Source: Siphonobacter sp. SORGH_AS_0500
Lineage (GTDB): Bacteria > Bacteroidota > Bacteroidia > Cytophagales > Spirosomataceae
DNA: 64,000 nucleotides
Reading direction: 5' to 3'
Assembly (NCBI RefSeq): GCF_002838835.1
Contig: NZ_NHPP01000005.1
Location: forward strand, 124,001 to 188,000
The translations under genes and the position numbers were made by a program. This document shows, one piece after another, positions 37,874 to 46,671 of this stretch (positions within the stretch are counted from its first letter, which is position 1; the number at the start of each line of letters is the position of its first letter). The notes below the pieces were generated by a model that saw nothing but the letters and a program-made list of their open reading frames with translations, ran no database searches and was not told the DNA's origin.

Positions 37874-38965
37874 ATGAAACTACTATCCTTCATTCGCCTC
37901 GGGGTGCTTTTATTTCTGGTGGGCATGATCAGCTCCTGTGAAAAAGAGAACCTCTATGACTATGGGATTTCAAAAATTTACATGCCTCAGGCAGTAAATC
38001 AATCCGGCGGAGTCAACATCAATTATGTAGTTCCGGTTGGAACGGATTCATCTACCTTCAATTATACCCTGAATACGGAGCAGCAGAAACTCAATGTTAT
38101 TCTCGGTGTCAGTCTTTCGGGAATCAACCGTACCAGCTACTCGGTTGACTTGAAGGTAGACACGGATACCATCCAGCAACTCATTACCAACAAAACGCTG
38201 GATGCCAATACGATTCTCATGCCTGCCTCCATGTACACCTTACCGAAGAGCATTCGGGTTGCTGGGGACAGTGTTTCCAAGACTTTTTACCTGACGCTGA
38301 ATATCAATGAGTTGAAAAAGGCAAATTATTCGGGTAAAATATTGGCTCTGGCCGTTGGTCTGGCGAATCCTACACCGTTCGGACTGAGTGCAACTGCCAG
38401 TAAAACCATTGTGCTTGTGGATGTAGATGCTTTGGTAATTGGACCAGCAGTGGAAGTTACCAGCAAGTACATCAAAAACCCAGGTAATCCGTTTGTTACC
38501 TCAGCCATGGATCCGGGAGGACGTTGGGGTACGCTGGCCGATTGGGTAGCCAGCAGCGGAGCCCTGAGCCATAACGGCGTAGGTGGCTTTTCTAAGGATG
38601 GTGATGGACCAACCATGGATATGGAATCAGGTTGGGGTTCTCCGCTTATCAAAAATGGAAAACTTTACCAGACCATCACATTACCCGCCGGGACCTATGC
38701 TTTTGACCCCTCCCCCTGGGTTTGGCAGGGAACGAAAGATGTATCGTACGTAGTCGTAGCTCCTAATGCCAGCACCTTGCCCGACTATGCCGACATCGCA
38801 ACCAGTACATCCGTCTTATTTGCTACATTCGATAAACCGAGGGTTACGTTCAAACTAACCGCCACCACTAAAGTAACGGTTGGCGTAGTAGTTAACTATG
38901 TACAGGATCAGCAGGGATTCAAAACGAAAGCCGTGCACCTTTACTCGTATCCTAAACACTTGTAA
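37874..38965 (+). CDS. DUF1735/DUF5013-type PUL surface lipoprotein
   Basis: A 363-residue lipoprotein, signal ending MISSC followed by EKENLYDYG. The N-terminal half (IYMPQAVNQSGG, LGVSLSGINRTSYSVDLKV) resembles BT_3987-like DUF1735 domains. The C-terminal half (GRWGTLADWVASSGALSHNG, LYQTITLPAGTYAFDPSPW) resembles the DUF5013 beta-sandwich, which looks like a carbohydrate-binding module. Such proteins sit beside SusC/SusD and are thought to act as accessory glycan binders. Binding here is inferred from family and position. Confidence 0.8.
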   Translation: MKLLSFIRLGVLLFLVGMISSCEKENLYDYGISKIYMPQAVNQSGGVNINYVVPVGTDSSTFNYTLNTEQQKLNVILGVSLSGINRTSYSVDLKVDTDTIQQLITNKTLDANTILMPASMYTLPKSIRVAGDSVSKTFYLTLNINELKKANYSGKILALAVGLANPTPFGLSATASKTIVLVDVDALVIGPAVEVTSKYIKNPGNPFVTSAMDPGGRWGTLADWVASSGALSHNGVGGFSKDGDGPTMDMESGWGSPLIKNGKLYQTITLPAGTYAFDPSPWVWQGTKDVSYVVVAPNASTLPDYADIATSTSVLFATFDKPRVTFKLTATTKVTVGVVVNYVQDQQGFKTKAVHLYSYPKHL

Positions 38966-38970
38966 TTTCT

Positions 38971-39966
38971 ATGGTACACAACAGATTACTCGCACTAACG
39001 ATGATGCTTGGACTTACCCTTCTGGGAAGGGCTCAGGCCCAAACCAAGCAGTTGGTGATCAAACCAGGCGAGCGTTGGCTTGACAATCGTGGAGAAGTCA
39101 TCAACGCTCACGGCGGTGGACTGCTGTTTTCCAAAGGCACTTATTACTGGTTTGGTGAAAAACGCGGGAAAACGGCATCAGAAGGGGTAAATGTCTATTC
39201 ATCGAAAGACCTTTCCCACTGGAAAAACGAAGGATTAGCTTTGAGTCAGTCTACCGATCCTTCGAGTGATATTACCGTGGGTTGCCTCATGGAAAGACCC
39301 AAGGTCATTTATAACCCTAAAACGAAGCAGTACGTCATGTGGTTTCACCTGGAACTGGCTGGAAAGGGATACGATGCCGCCCGGGCCGGTGTTGCCGTTA
39401 GTGAAAAACCTACGGGGCCGTACCGATTCCTATCCAGTTTCCGTCCCAATGGAAACATGTCGAGGGATATGACGCTGTTCGTGGATGAGGATGGTTCGGC
39501 TTATCATATGTATTCTTCGCAGGATAACTATGATTTGCGAGTGGTAAAACTAACCGACGACTATCTGGGTGCCACTACGCAGGATTCTCTGTTGTTCAGT
39601 GCACACCGGGAAGCTCCGGCTATTTTCAAGCGAAATAATCGGTATTACCTCATCACCAGCGGATGCACCGGATGGGCACCGAATGCAGCAAGCGTCCACG
39701 AAGCCTCTTCCATCTATGGTCCCTGGAAACTAGTGGGCGATCCGATGCAGGGACCTTCCGCAAAGACGACGTTCGGTGGGCAGTCTACGTATGTACAACC
39801 GATTCATGGCAAACCCGACGCTTTTCTATTCATGGCTGACCGATGGAATCCGCAGGATTTAAAAGACAGTCGATACCTATGGTTACCCATATCCTTTGAA
39901 AACGATCAGCCTGTCATCCGATGGACCGATCAGTGGGATCTGAACGTAAACAGTAAAGGCTATTAA
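38971..39966 (+). CDS. GH43 enzyme, subfamily 24-like exo-beta-1,3-galactanase
   Basis: An exported 331-residue five-bladed beta-propeller glycosidase; signal ends AQAQ near residue 24. Instead of the usual catalytic Asp in blade one it has NAHGGGLLF (residues 45-53). Glu108 (MERPKV), Asp166 (RDMTLF), Glu214 (HREAPA) and Gln271 (GGQSTYV) fall at spacings close to Glu102, Asp158, Glu208 and Gln263 of the fungal galactanase Pc1,3Gal43A, where Gln serves as base and Glu208 as acid. This predicts removal of units from the beta-1,3-galactan backbone of type II arabinogalactans. Numbering of the fungal enzyme is from memory. It is the last gene of PUL 2, five bases after the lipoprotein. Confidence 0.8.
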   Translation: MVHNRLLALTMMLGLTLLGRAQAQTKQLVIKPGERWLDNRGEVINAHGGGLLFSKGTYYWFGEKRGKTASEGVNVYSSKDLSHWKNEGLALSQSTDPSSDITVGCLMERPKVIYNPKTKQYVMWFHLELAGKGYDAARAGVAVSEKPTGPYRFLSSFRPNGNMSRDMTLFVDEDGSAYHMYSSQDNYDLRVVKLTDDYLGATTQDSLLFSAHREAPAIFKRNNRYYLITSGCTGWAPNAASVHEASSIYGPWKLVGDPMQGPSAKTTFGGQSTYVQPIHGKPDAFLFMADRWNPQDLKDSRYLWLPISFENDQPVIRWTDQWDLNVNSKGY

Positions 39967-40008
39967 TGGGGTCTTTCGAATGAGGTTTAACCTCAGTATT
40001 GAGTAATA

Positions 40009-40050
40009 AGGGAAGGGTTGATCCTGTAACAGGATTGGCCCTTCCCTCAT
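40009..40050 (+). terminator. Terminator of the PUL 2 operon
   Basis: A long hairpin: AGGGAAGGG at 40009-40017 pairs with CCCTTCCCT at 40039-40047, with an inner ATCCTG/CAGGAT stem, followed by a T-rich stretch. Confidence 0.8.
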
Positions 40051-40251
40051 TTTATTTAAAACGATCACCGATTGAGAACGGGAAGACCCTTAAGTCTCTA
40101 GGTTTCACTCTGAATGATAGGTTTGGGTTTTAAACGAACCTTTCCTTCTGGCCTCTCGACTGAAGTAAGAGACCTGCTGGAGAATAGGGCAATGCTGGAA
40201 TATCGCTCCAGAGGTGCTGCCCTAAAACCAACCTAAGGTCGCAACGAGAAT

Positions 40252-40406
40252 AAGGTCCTTCGCTTCGCTCTGGATGACAGGGCGGGAGAGTAATCACTAT
40301 TACTTTTTGTAGGCTACTATGTCGCAGATACCTGAGAAAAGCGTCTGCGACGCTCAGTGTTATAAATGCTTTTATCACGAATCTGCGTTGGAAACGCGGA
40401 CTAATG
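40252..40406. repeat. Dispersed repeat units (copy C)
   Basis: A 29-base unit at 40252-40280 matches 25136-25164 with two differences. An approximately 86-base unit at 40321-40406 is a diverged copy of 24715-24800, both containing CCTGAGAAAAGCGTCTGCGA. The two units occur in the opposite order at copy B. Confidence 0.7.
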
Positions 40407-40559
40407 GGTATTACCTCTGCATTTCTTAGTAATAGTTACAGCATAAGTGGATGGCTGGGCTGTGTAGTTTTCCTAACGCGAACACCTGCTAAATGGCTCC
40501 AGTAAGCCATTCATTCCCATGCCTGCTTTCCGTCGATTCTATAATAATAATCTCACTAT

Positions 40560-40590
40560 TTGTAATCTTTCTAAATAGTATCTAGCTTTG
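40560..40590 (+). promoter_or_regulatory. Candidate promoter of the sigma-factor gene
   Basis: TAGCTTTG at 40583-40590 is an exact -7 element, and TTG at 40560-40562 lies 20 bases upstream, slightly long. Transcription would start near 40597, about 11 bases before the TTG start codon. Confidence 0.45.
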
Positions 40591-40607
40591 ACGAAAATTC
40601 ATTCCTC

Positions 40608-41147
40608 TTGGCGAACTCCATCCATCCATCCGTATGCTTTAGCGACATCTGCCAGTTTGAGCAGATTTATAATCGCTATTGGAAAAAGATGTACGATCTG
40701 GCCCGTTACTACACTCAGAATTCAGATCAGGCAGAGGAGATTGTTCAGGATATTTTTAAATCTCTTTGGGAACGAAAGGATACCTTAATCATTAATGGTC
40801 CTCTGGAACATTACCTTTTCCGGTGCGTAAAACTGAAAATTGCGGAGCATTACCGCCAGGAAGCCCTTCGCCAAAAACACCAAAACCAGCTCCTTCAGAC
40901 GTTACCCGCCGAAGACATGACCACCGAAAATCAGGTACTATCTAATGAACTTAGTCGCCGACTGGAGGAGTTGACCGTTCAGTTGCCCCACCAGTCGCGT
41001 CGGGTTTTTGAGTTAAGCCGGAACCAGGGCCTTAGTAATCGCCAGATTGCAGCAGAGCTTTCTCTTTCTGAAAAAACAATTGAAAATTACCTGACCCGAG
41101 CGTTACACTTTCTTCGCAAGCAGCTCGCCGATTACCTCCACAAGTAA
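40608..41147 (+). CDS. ECF-type RNA polymerase sigma factor (FecI-like)
   Basis: A 179-residue sigma-70 family factor that directs RNA polymerase to target promoters. Region 2 is FEQIYNRYWKKMYDLARYYT with DQAEEIVQDIFKSLWER. Region 4 is RRVFELSRNQGLSNRQIAAELSLSEKTIENYL (quoted in part: GLSNRQIAAELSLSEKTIE), a helix-turn-helix. The start is a TTG: no ATG precedes region 2 in frame, the next ATG would remove it, and a promoter lies just upstream. It is followed by an anti-sigma gene and a TonB receptor, the usual order of surface-signalling iron systems. Confidence 0.87.
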   Translation: MANSIHPSVCFSDICQFEQIYNRYWKKMYDLARYYTQNSDQAEEIVQDIFKSLWERKDTLIINGPLEHYLFRCVKLKIAEHYRQEALRQKHQNQLLQTLPAEDMTTENQVLSNELSRRLEELTVQLPHQSRRVFELSRNQGLSNRQIAAELSLSEKTIENYLTRALHFLRKQLADYLHK

Positions 41148-41225
41148 GCATGCTGATGATTAAAAATATTTTCTTTTCCATAGGGGGGAATCTTCGTCTC
41201 GTGCAACTATTCAAAAAAGGCACGT

Positions 41226-41887
41226 ATGCACGTAACTCCCGATTTGCTGAAAAGATACTATCAAGGGTTGGCAACCTTTGCTGAACAGCAGGCCGTTGAA
41301 GACTGGCTTCGGGAAGAACATGCCTTTGTCGATGTACCGGAATCATACATTCGTTCTGCTACAGAAGAAACCGAAATTCGGAAACGACTTTGGCAAAAAT
41401 CTTCGATAATCCCCCTCGTCTGACGCTATTTACCCCTGCTTATCAATCGTTAGGTGCCTTTACAAAAGCAGTAATCGCGGCGAGTATCTTGATTCTGATG
41501 GGATATGTGGGTTTTATTGAAAGTAATGCGGTCATCATTCACAATCAGCAGTTGACCGCTCAGACGATCCAACTGGAAGGATTGAAGGTTGTCGTAGAAC
41601 CCGGCAGTCGCTGTGAAATTCGGGAAAGTATTTTTCAGGACTCTCCTCTGATTGAATTTAGCGGAGCCGTTTCCATCACAGCGGAATCCGAGGTGAGCAA
41701 GGCTCGTCACTTCTGGCTGGAACAGGAAGCTAGTACCCATCGGCAGGAATTTTATCTAAGAAAAGGACAGACTTTCCTCGCCATGACAGACAATGTATTT
41801 AACCTGATTACGGCCACGACGGACGAACTCAATGATGAAATTCCCCGTCCGTTTAGTTTACGACTGATTGACCGTTTTCATTTATAA
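41226..41887 (+). pseudogene. Short FecR-like anti-sigma factor, broken by one missing base
   Basis: An inner membrane regulator of about 220 residues in two frames: 41226-41423 and 41390-41887. One extra A in the five-A run at 41395-41399 joins them as RLWQKIFDNPPRLTLF. The N-terminal cytoplasmic part (LLKRYYQGLATFAEQQAVEDWL) is typical of FecR, which holds the sigma factor. A membrane helix (VIAASILILMGYVGFI) follows, then a FecR-type beta domain (GLKVVVEPGSRCEI, YLRKGQTFLAM). It lacks the C-terminal DUF4974-type domain of the usual 320-350 residue Bacteroidota FecR. Probably a functional gene with a sequencing indel. Two strong hairpins separate it from the receptor. Confidence 0.8.
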
Positions 41888-41891
41888 AAAA

Positions 41892-41940
41892 GGTCGTGTA
41901 GTTCGAGCTACACGACCGGGTAACCCCGTAAAACAGGGTT
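41892..41940 (+). promoter_or_regulatory. Two consecutive hairpins between anti-sigma and receptor genes
   Basis: A perfect 10-bp stem (GGTCGTGTAG/CTACACGACC, loop TTCGAG) at 41892-41917 is followed at 41922-41940 by a weaker AACCC/GGGTT hairpin. Neither has a strong U-tract. They may be a partial terminator or a leader element setting receptor levels. Confidence 0.5.
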
Positions 41941-41970
41941 AGCTTTTACCGTTTGGCAACTAGTAAAGCA

Positions 41971-44370
41971 ATGCAAGTTAAAAAATTCTTGCTGATTGGG
42001 ATTCTTTTGTCCTTATCTTCTTTGGGATGGACGCAATCCAGCCAACCCCGAATGATTTGGGGGCGGGTTCAATCGGCATCGGGACAGCCCTTATCTGGTC
42101 TTCATATTCGTCTTCAGGAACTTCAGCGAAGTACCCGAACGGATGATCAGGGTTTGTTTTCTTTCCCTTCTATTCCATCAGGAACGTACACCCTTCACGC
42201 TTCTGGTGTGGGGTATCGAGCTTATCAGCAGGTACTCAAATTTCCAAGAACGGATACGCTTCAACTTATACTCAGCGAGCAGGCTCAGGACTTAAAGAAC
42301 GTAACCGTTAGTGGTAAGTCAGAAATGAAACGCGTGGTGCAGCAAGGCTTTTCGGTGGAGGCCATCGATGCCGTTCGTGTTCAAAACCGCACCATTGCAA
42401 TGAATCGCCTGTTGGATCAAACCATGGGGCTTCAGGTTCGGGAAACGGGCGGCACGGGTTCGGATTTTACCTATTCCATTCATGGACTTTCGGGTAAGGC
42501 GGTTAAGTTTTTCCTGGATGGGATACCCATGGAAAGCTTCGGATCTTCTTACCGGATTAATAACCTTCCCATTAACCTAGTTGATCGGATCGAAGTCTAC
42601 AAAGGCGTTACCCCTATCGAATTGGGGAGTGATGCTTTAGGTGGGGCAGTGAATATCATCCGTCGGCAGGATGTCAATCAATACCTGGATGCCTCGTATA
42701 GTATAGGTTCCTTTCGCACCCATCAGGCTGCCCTAAATGGCCGTTATCGTCATCCTTCAAGTGGTTTTACCTGGGTCGGTCAGGCTTCGTACTCGTCTTC
42801 AGCCAATACCTACAAAGTCTGGGGACCGACCATCGAAATCGCAGGCGATGACGGTCGGCCCTTACCCAATGTTGGGAAATTAAGGCGATTCAATGACGAT
42901 TTTCAATCCATCAACGCTCGGTTCGAAGTAGGGTTTACTCAGGTTAAATGGGCCGATCAGCTTCTGTTAAGCCTTACGGGTTCCAATCTGGAAAAAGGCA
43001 TTCAGACGGGTCGTACGATGGCATTTGTCTACGGTAAGGTTCGGTATAAAGAATCTTTCCTGATGCCTGGGTTGACTTTCGCCAAGAAAAATTTTCTAAC
43101 CCAGGGTCTTTCCGTTAAAGCTTCCGCCCTTTTTAATCGGCTTACCGGCATGACCATTGATACCAGTTCCCAGAAGTATAACTGGCTGGGAAAGGTAATT
43201 GCTTCGAATGTAAATGGAGAACTCGGAGGCATTCGTTCACAAAAGTCCCGATATACCTTCAATGATCGCACGGCTCTGGTTACCCTCAATGCTACTTATT
43301 CACTGGCAGCCCATCATACACTTCGTTTCAATTATACCGGACAATCTACTCGACGCACCGGTATGGATGCTCTGGCTACGGCAGAATGGACTATTCCTTT
43401 TCGCGAGCCTCAGCATTTGAACAAGCAAATCTCCGCTTTGTCGTATGAGCTTACTTCAACGAAAGCCGACAAAAGTCTGACCCTTTTTGCGAAGCATTAT
43501 CACTATTCTGCCCGTACAAATCTTTATGATTACCAAGGTTCCAGCCAGAAACAACTCATCGCTAATTACCAGCATAACCAGACCTGGAGCTTTGGCCTGG
43601 CCGCCCGCACTTTTCTTACCCCTACCACCTTACTAAAGGCTTCCACTGAAAATGCCACTCGCCTACCCGAAGCCGCAGAATTACTGGGAGATGGTAACAC
43701 CATTTTGAATGCCGTTAACCTCAAGCCTGAACGCAGTTTCAATGTCAACACTTCTTTACAGAAACAGTATCGATGGAAGTTACACCAGCTAGACTGGTCC
43801 ACAGGCTTGTTTTACCGATTTACCCGCGATTTAATCTGGCTGGGAGAAGCTGATCTTTTTGGCACCGCTCGTTACGAAAACCTCAATCGCATTCAGAGTG
43901 CGGGGATTGAAACAGAAGCTCGATATAGATACAACCAATGGCTATCATTAACGGCTAACGTCACGTATCAGGATCTGCGGAACAAACTGAAATACACCTC
44001 TACCGGAGCCCGCAACATCGTCTATAATGATCGGCTTCGAAACACCCCTTATCTGCTGGCCAATGCCGAAGCGGAGATTACCAAACGGGATTTTCTCCAG
44101 AAAGGCTCTTCGCTATCGGTTTACGTGAGTACCCATTACGTACCTCAATACTTTTTAGGGTGGCCCAGTCTGGGTGCCAGGGCTACCAAAAAGGTAATTC
44201 CCACGCAATTTGTTCAGGATGCCGGAGTGAATTATACCACGCCCAGCCGACGGTATACGCTGGGTCTTGATTGCCGGAATCTGGGTGATCGACAGGTATA
44301 CGACAATTATCTACTCCAAAAGCCGGGCCGGTTTATTAGCCTCAAAATCAGATATTTCATCAGTAAGTAA
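41971..44370 (+). CDS. TonB-dependent receptor, probable siderophore/iron uptake
   Basis: Outer membrane receptor of 799 residues. The signal peptide ends GWTQ near residue 22. A carboxypeptidase-regulatory-like domain follows at about 28-110 (GRVQSASGQPLSGLHIRLQE), then the plug (GSDFTYSIHGLSGKAVKFFLDGIP quoted in part: IHGLSGKAVKFFLDGIP; VDRIEVYKGVTPIELG) and a barrel ending SLKIRYFISK. It has no STN signalling domain despite the sigma/anti-sigma pair upstream. The plug resembles ferric-siderophore receptors rather than SusC. ATG at 41971 is chosen over TTG at 41953. The DUF4374 lipoprotein downstream supports iron-chelate uptake. Confidence 0.85.
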   Translation: MQVKKFLLIGILLSLSSLGWTQSSQPRMIWGRVQSASGQPLSGLHIRLQELQRSTRTDDQGLFSFPSIPSGTYTLHASGVGYRAYQQVLKFPRTDTLQLILSEQAQDLKNVTVSGKSEMKRVVQQGFSVEAIDAVRVQNRTIAMNRLLDQTMGLQVRETGGTGSDFTYSIHGLSGKAVKFFLDGIPMESFGSSYRINNLPINLVDRIEVYKGVTPIELGSDALGGAVNIIRRQDVNQYLDASYSIGSFRTHQAALNGRYRHPSSGFTWVGQASYSSSANTYKVWGPTIEIAGDDGRPLPNVGKLRRFNDDFQSINARFEVGFTQVKWADQLLLSLTGSNLEKGIQTGRTMAFVYGKVRYKESFLMPGLTFAKKNFLTQGLSVKASALFNRLTGMTIDTSSQKYNWLGKVIASNVNGELGGIRSQKSRYTFNDRTALVTLNATYSLAAHHTLRFNYTGQSTRRTGMDALATAEWTIPFREPQHLNKQISALSYELTSTKADKSLTLFAKHYHYSARTNLYDYQGSSQKQLIANYQHNQTWSFGLAARTFLTPTTLLKASTENATRLPEAAELLGDGNTILNAVNLKPERSFNVNTSLQKQYRWKLHQLDWSTGLFYRFTRDLIWLGEADLFGTARYENLNRIQSAGIETEARYRYNQWLSLTANVTYQDLRNKLKYTSTGARNIVYNDRLRNTPYLLANAEAEITKRDFLQKGSSLSVYVSTHYVPQYFLGWPSLGARATKKVIPTQFVQDAGVNYTTPSRRYTLGLDCRNLGDRQVYDNYLLQKPGRFISLKIRYFISK

Positions 44371-44391
44371 GTTTCAATAATTCAAAAATCC

Positions 44392-45576
44392 ATGATCACC
44401 CGTTTTCGAAAAACCTCGTTTCTATCCGTCTTACTGCTTTCGGTAGGCCTGGCCGTTTATCTCTTTTCCTGTAAAAAAGAAGAAAATGTTACCGCCGAGG
44501 GCCCTCAGCATTTTACCATTGCTAGCTGGACTCAGGATTTGCAATACGTAGCCGCCACGCCTTCGCTGATGGAAGGGTCGCTGTCCTTTAAAGGCAAAGG
44601 CCTGGAGGCCAATGGTTCCCGCTATCTCTGGCATAAGCAATATGTGTATCTGATGAATCTTCCCGAAAAGAAATTCATTCAGTACGAAATGGGTAAAGAT
44701 GGCAGCATTCAGCAAAAAGCCTATCTGTTAACTGATGGTATTGTCCCCAACTACTTCCAGTCGCTCAACATTGTAGACGATAACACCTTGCTGGTACTGG
44801 GTGCCATGGACTCGGGAAACAACGGAAAAATCGGCTGGGCACTGATCAATATCGCCGACTTCAGAGTAACCAGCAAGGGCACCCTTCAGGTCCCTTTCGA
44901 TGCTAGTAAACCAGGGGTAGAGTTTTTCCCCGGTAAAGGTTACGTTGACAATGGTAAGTTCATTCTCGGTGGTTACTTCTACGATAACGCGGGCAAATCT
45001 TTCGTCGTGGATGGCGTTCGGGCACTGGTTTATGACTATCCTTCCATGAACAACATGAAGGTTATTCAAACCAAAGCTACTGCTGGTGGAATTGGGTATG
45101 ATTACCTATCCACGTTGGATAAAGACGAAGACGGCAACCATTATTTTGTGGTGAGTGCAGGGAAATTCTGGACGGGTCTGGGTGGAAAATCAGGAATCGT
45201 TCGTATTAAAAAAGGGGAATCTGATTTTGATAAGGATTACTTTTTCGATGTAACAACTCCGCTGGGCAAGCAAGCCTGCCTGATGGGTCTTAATTACGTG
45301 AGCAATGGCATCGCTTTCGGAACCGTGCAATTTGAGGAAATGATGACTTCCATTCGTGATCGATACAAAAACATTGCTCAGGTGGTGAAGCTTGATTTAA
45401 AAAATCAGAAAGTTACCCTTATGAACTCCCCCCTGAGTCCGGTAGGTATGGTGCGGTCGCCGTTGGTTTATAACGGCAAATATTATACCTCTATCGCTCC
45501 GATTAACGCCGAAGCGTTCATCTATGAGTTCGATCCGGCGGGAGATGCCAATGGATTCAAGAAAGGCATAAGCTAG
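44392..45576 (+). CDS. DUF4374 family surface lipoprotein, possible siderophore binder
   Basis: A 394-residue lipoprotein with lipobox YLFSC followed by KKEENV. The body is repetitive beta sequence (YVYLMNLPEKKFIQYEMG, NTLLVLGAMDSG, GKFILGGYFYDN) consistent with a beta-propeller. It matches the DUF4374 family, to which, as I recall, XusB of Bacteroides belongs; XusB binds xenosiderophores beside the receptor XusA. It lies 21 bases after the receptor and is surely co-transcribed. The PepSY reductase of the Xus system (XusC) is not present here. Siderophore binding is inferred. Confidence 0.8.
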   Translation: MITRFRKTSFLSVLLLSVGLAVYLFSCKKEENVTAEGPQHFTIASWTQDLQYVAATPSLMEGSLSFKGKGLEANGSRYLWHKQYVYLMNLPEKKFIQYEMGKDGSIQQKAYLLTDGIVPNYFQSLNIVDDNTLLVLGAMDSGNNGKIGWALINIADFRVTSKGTLQVPFDASKPGVEFFPGKGYVDNGKFILGGYFYDNAGKSFVVDGVRALVYDYPSMNNMKVIQTKATAGGIGYDYLSTLDKDEDGNHYFVVSAGKFWTGLGGKSGIVRIKKGESDFDKDYFFDVTTPLGKQACLMGLNYVSNGIAFGTVQFEEMMTSIRDRYKNIAQVVKLDLKNQKVTLMNSPLSPVGMVRSPLVYNGKYYTSIAPINAEAFIYEFDPAGDANGFKKGIS

Positions 45577-45928
45577 ATGGTGGCGGCTATGTACAGATTC
45601 AACTCATCGCCCCCCACCCTACTAAGTAGCCCATAACTACTGAAACAATAGTGCGAGTTTCTATCTCGTTGCTACGATAAGGCAGGTTCTCACCTGCCTT
45701 TACACCTTTAAGCCTGTCCTCCAGAGTCAAGTAAGAATCCTCATCTCTCCTGATTTGCGGTTCGAATGTTGTTTTTAACTACTCGACTTGTTTAAATTAA
45801 TGCAGATTAAATCTTAGTACGAATTATAAAAAATGACATTACCTAGTAGGTTCTAGCATGGTTATTTTGTGATTAATGATGTAACCTAACACTGGTTCTT
45901 ATCAAATCTTCAATTACTCATAATAGTT
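45577..45928. other. Intergenic region before dps
   Basis: Holds the terminator at 45679-45704 and then AT-rich sequence that should contain the dps promoter; I found no exact consensus match and no gene. Confidence 0.5.
45679..45704 (+). terminator. Terminator-like hairpin after the DUF4374 gene
   Basis: AAGGCAGGT/ACCTGCCTT arms with a short TCTC loop, followed by a weak T-rich tail. It lies about 100 bases after the stop codon. Confidence 0.6.
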
Positions 45929-46402
45929 ATGGAAAACATCCTTGGTATTTCTGCTGAAAATCGTGCTGTCGTTGCCCATCAGCTTGACAAATTATTAGCT
46001 GACGAATTTGTCCTTTATACTAAAACCCTGAATGCTCACTGGAATCTGGAAGGCATAGACTTCCATTCTGTGCATTTATATTTCGAAGAATTATATAAAC
46101 AGTCTGCCGAAATCGTAGATGAGGTAGCTGAGCGTATTCGTCAATTAGGACATTATGCTCCCGGTACGCTGAAAAACTTCCTCGACCTTACCCACCTCAC
46201 CGAAAAAGATGGAGGTGGTAACGATAGTCGTAGCCTGATCGCGAAATTGCTGGCGGATCATGAAAGCATTATCGAATTCATCCGGGGTAACATCAAGGAA
46301 TTCGATGAAGCTCATAAAGACGCAGGTACCTCCGACTGGGTAACGGGCGTGATGGAAACCCACGAAAAAATCGCCTGGATGCTGCGTGCTCACCTGAAGT
46401 AA
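45929..46402 (+). CDS. dps: Dps-family ferritin-like DNA protection protein
   Basis: A 157-residue four-helix protein that assembles into a dodecamer, oxidises and stores iron and protects DNA under starvation or oxidative stress. The inter-subunit ferroxidase motif is LNAHWNLEGIDFHSVHLYFEE, quoted here as HWNLEG and DFHSVH, with IVDEVAERIRQLG completing the site. Length is normal. It is monocistronic, with an excellent terminator 20 bases after the stop. Position next to an iron uptake island is consistent with iron homeostasis but may be chance. Confidence 0.93.
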   Translation: MENILGISAENRAVVAHQLDKLLADEFVLYTKTLNAHWNLEGIDFHSVHLYFEELYKQSAEIVDEVAERIRQLGHYAPGTLKNFLDLTHLTEKDGGGNDSRSLIAKLLADHESIIEFIRGNIKEFDEAHKDAGTSDWVTGVMETHEKIAWMLRAHLK

Positions 46403-46422
46403 TCTCTATAAATTATACTACT

Positions 46423-46463
46423 AAAAACCCCCATGAAGAACGTAGATCTTCATGGGGGTTTTT
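46423..46463 (+). terminator. Terminator of dps
   Basis: A perfect 17-bp stem (46423-46439 and 46447-46463) with a short loop, A-run on the left and T-run on the right. It could also act on the opposite strand. Confidence 0.92.
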
Positions 46464-46671
46464 ATTTGATTAATGTTGATAGTACTCTAAAAACAGAATG
46501 AGGTTTACATAGTTTATACTTATAATAAGTTTAAATATTTATTTATATAGGCTATCATTTGACAAACCGTGTTGTTTAACGCTTATTTTAGGTAAAAAAC
46601 AGTGAAAGATTTCCCATACTTGTGTTGAATAGCTCTCCTTTATAAACTCGGTACTTACGTGAAAATATCTA

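Larger units (their letters stand above)
39967..40607. other. Intergenic region: terminator, repeat units, sigma-factor promoter
   Basis: No gene is supported. In order it contains the PUL 2 terminator (40009-40050), two dispersed repeat units (40252-40406) and the promoter of the sigma-factor gene (40560-40590). Confidence 0.6.
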
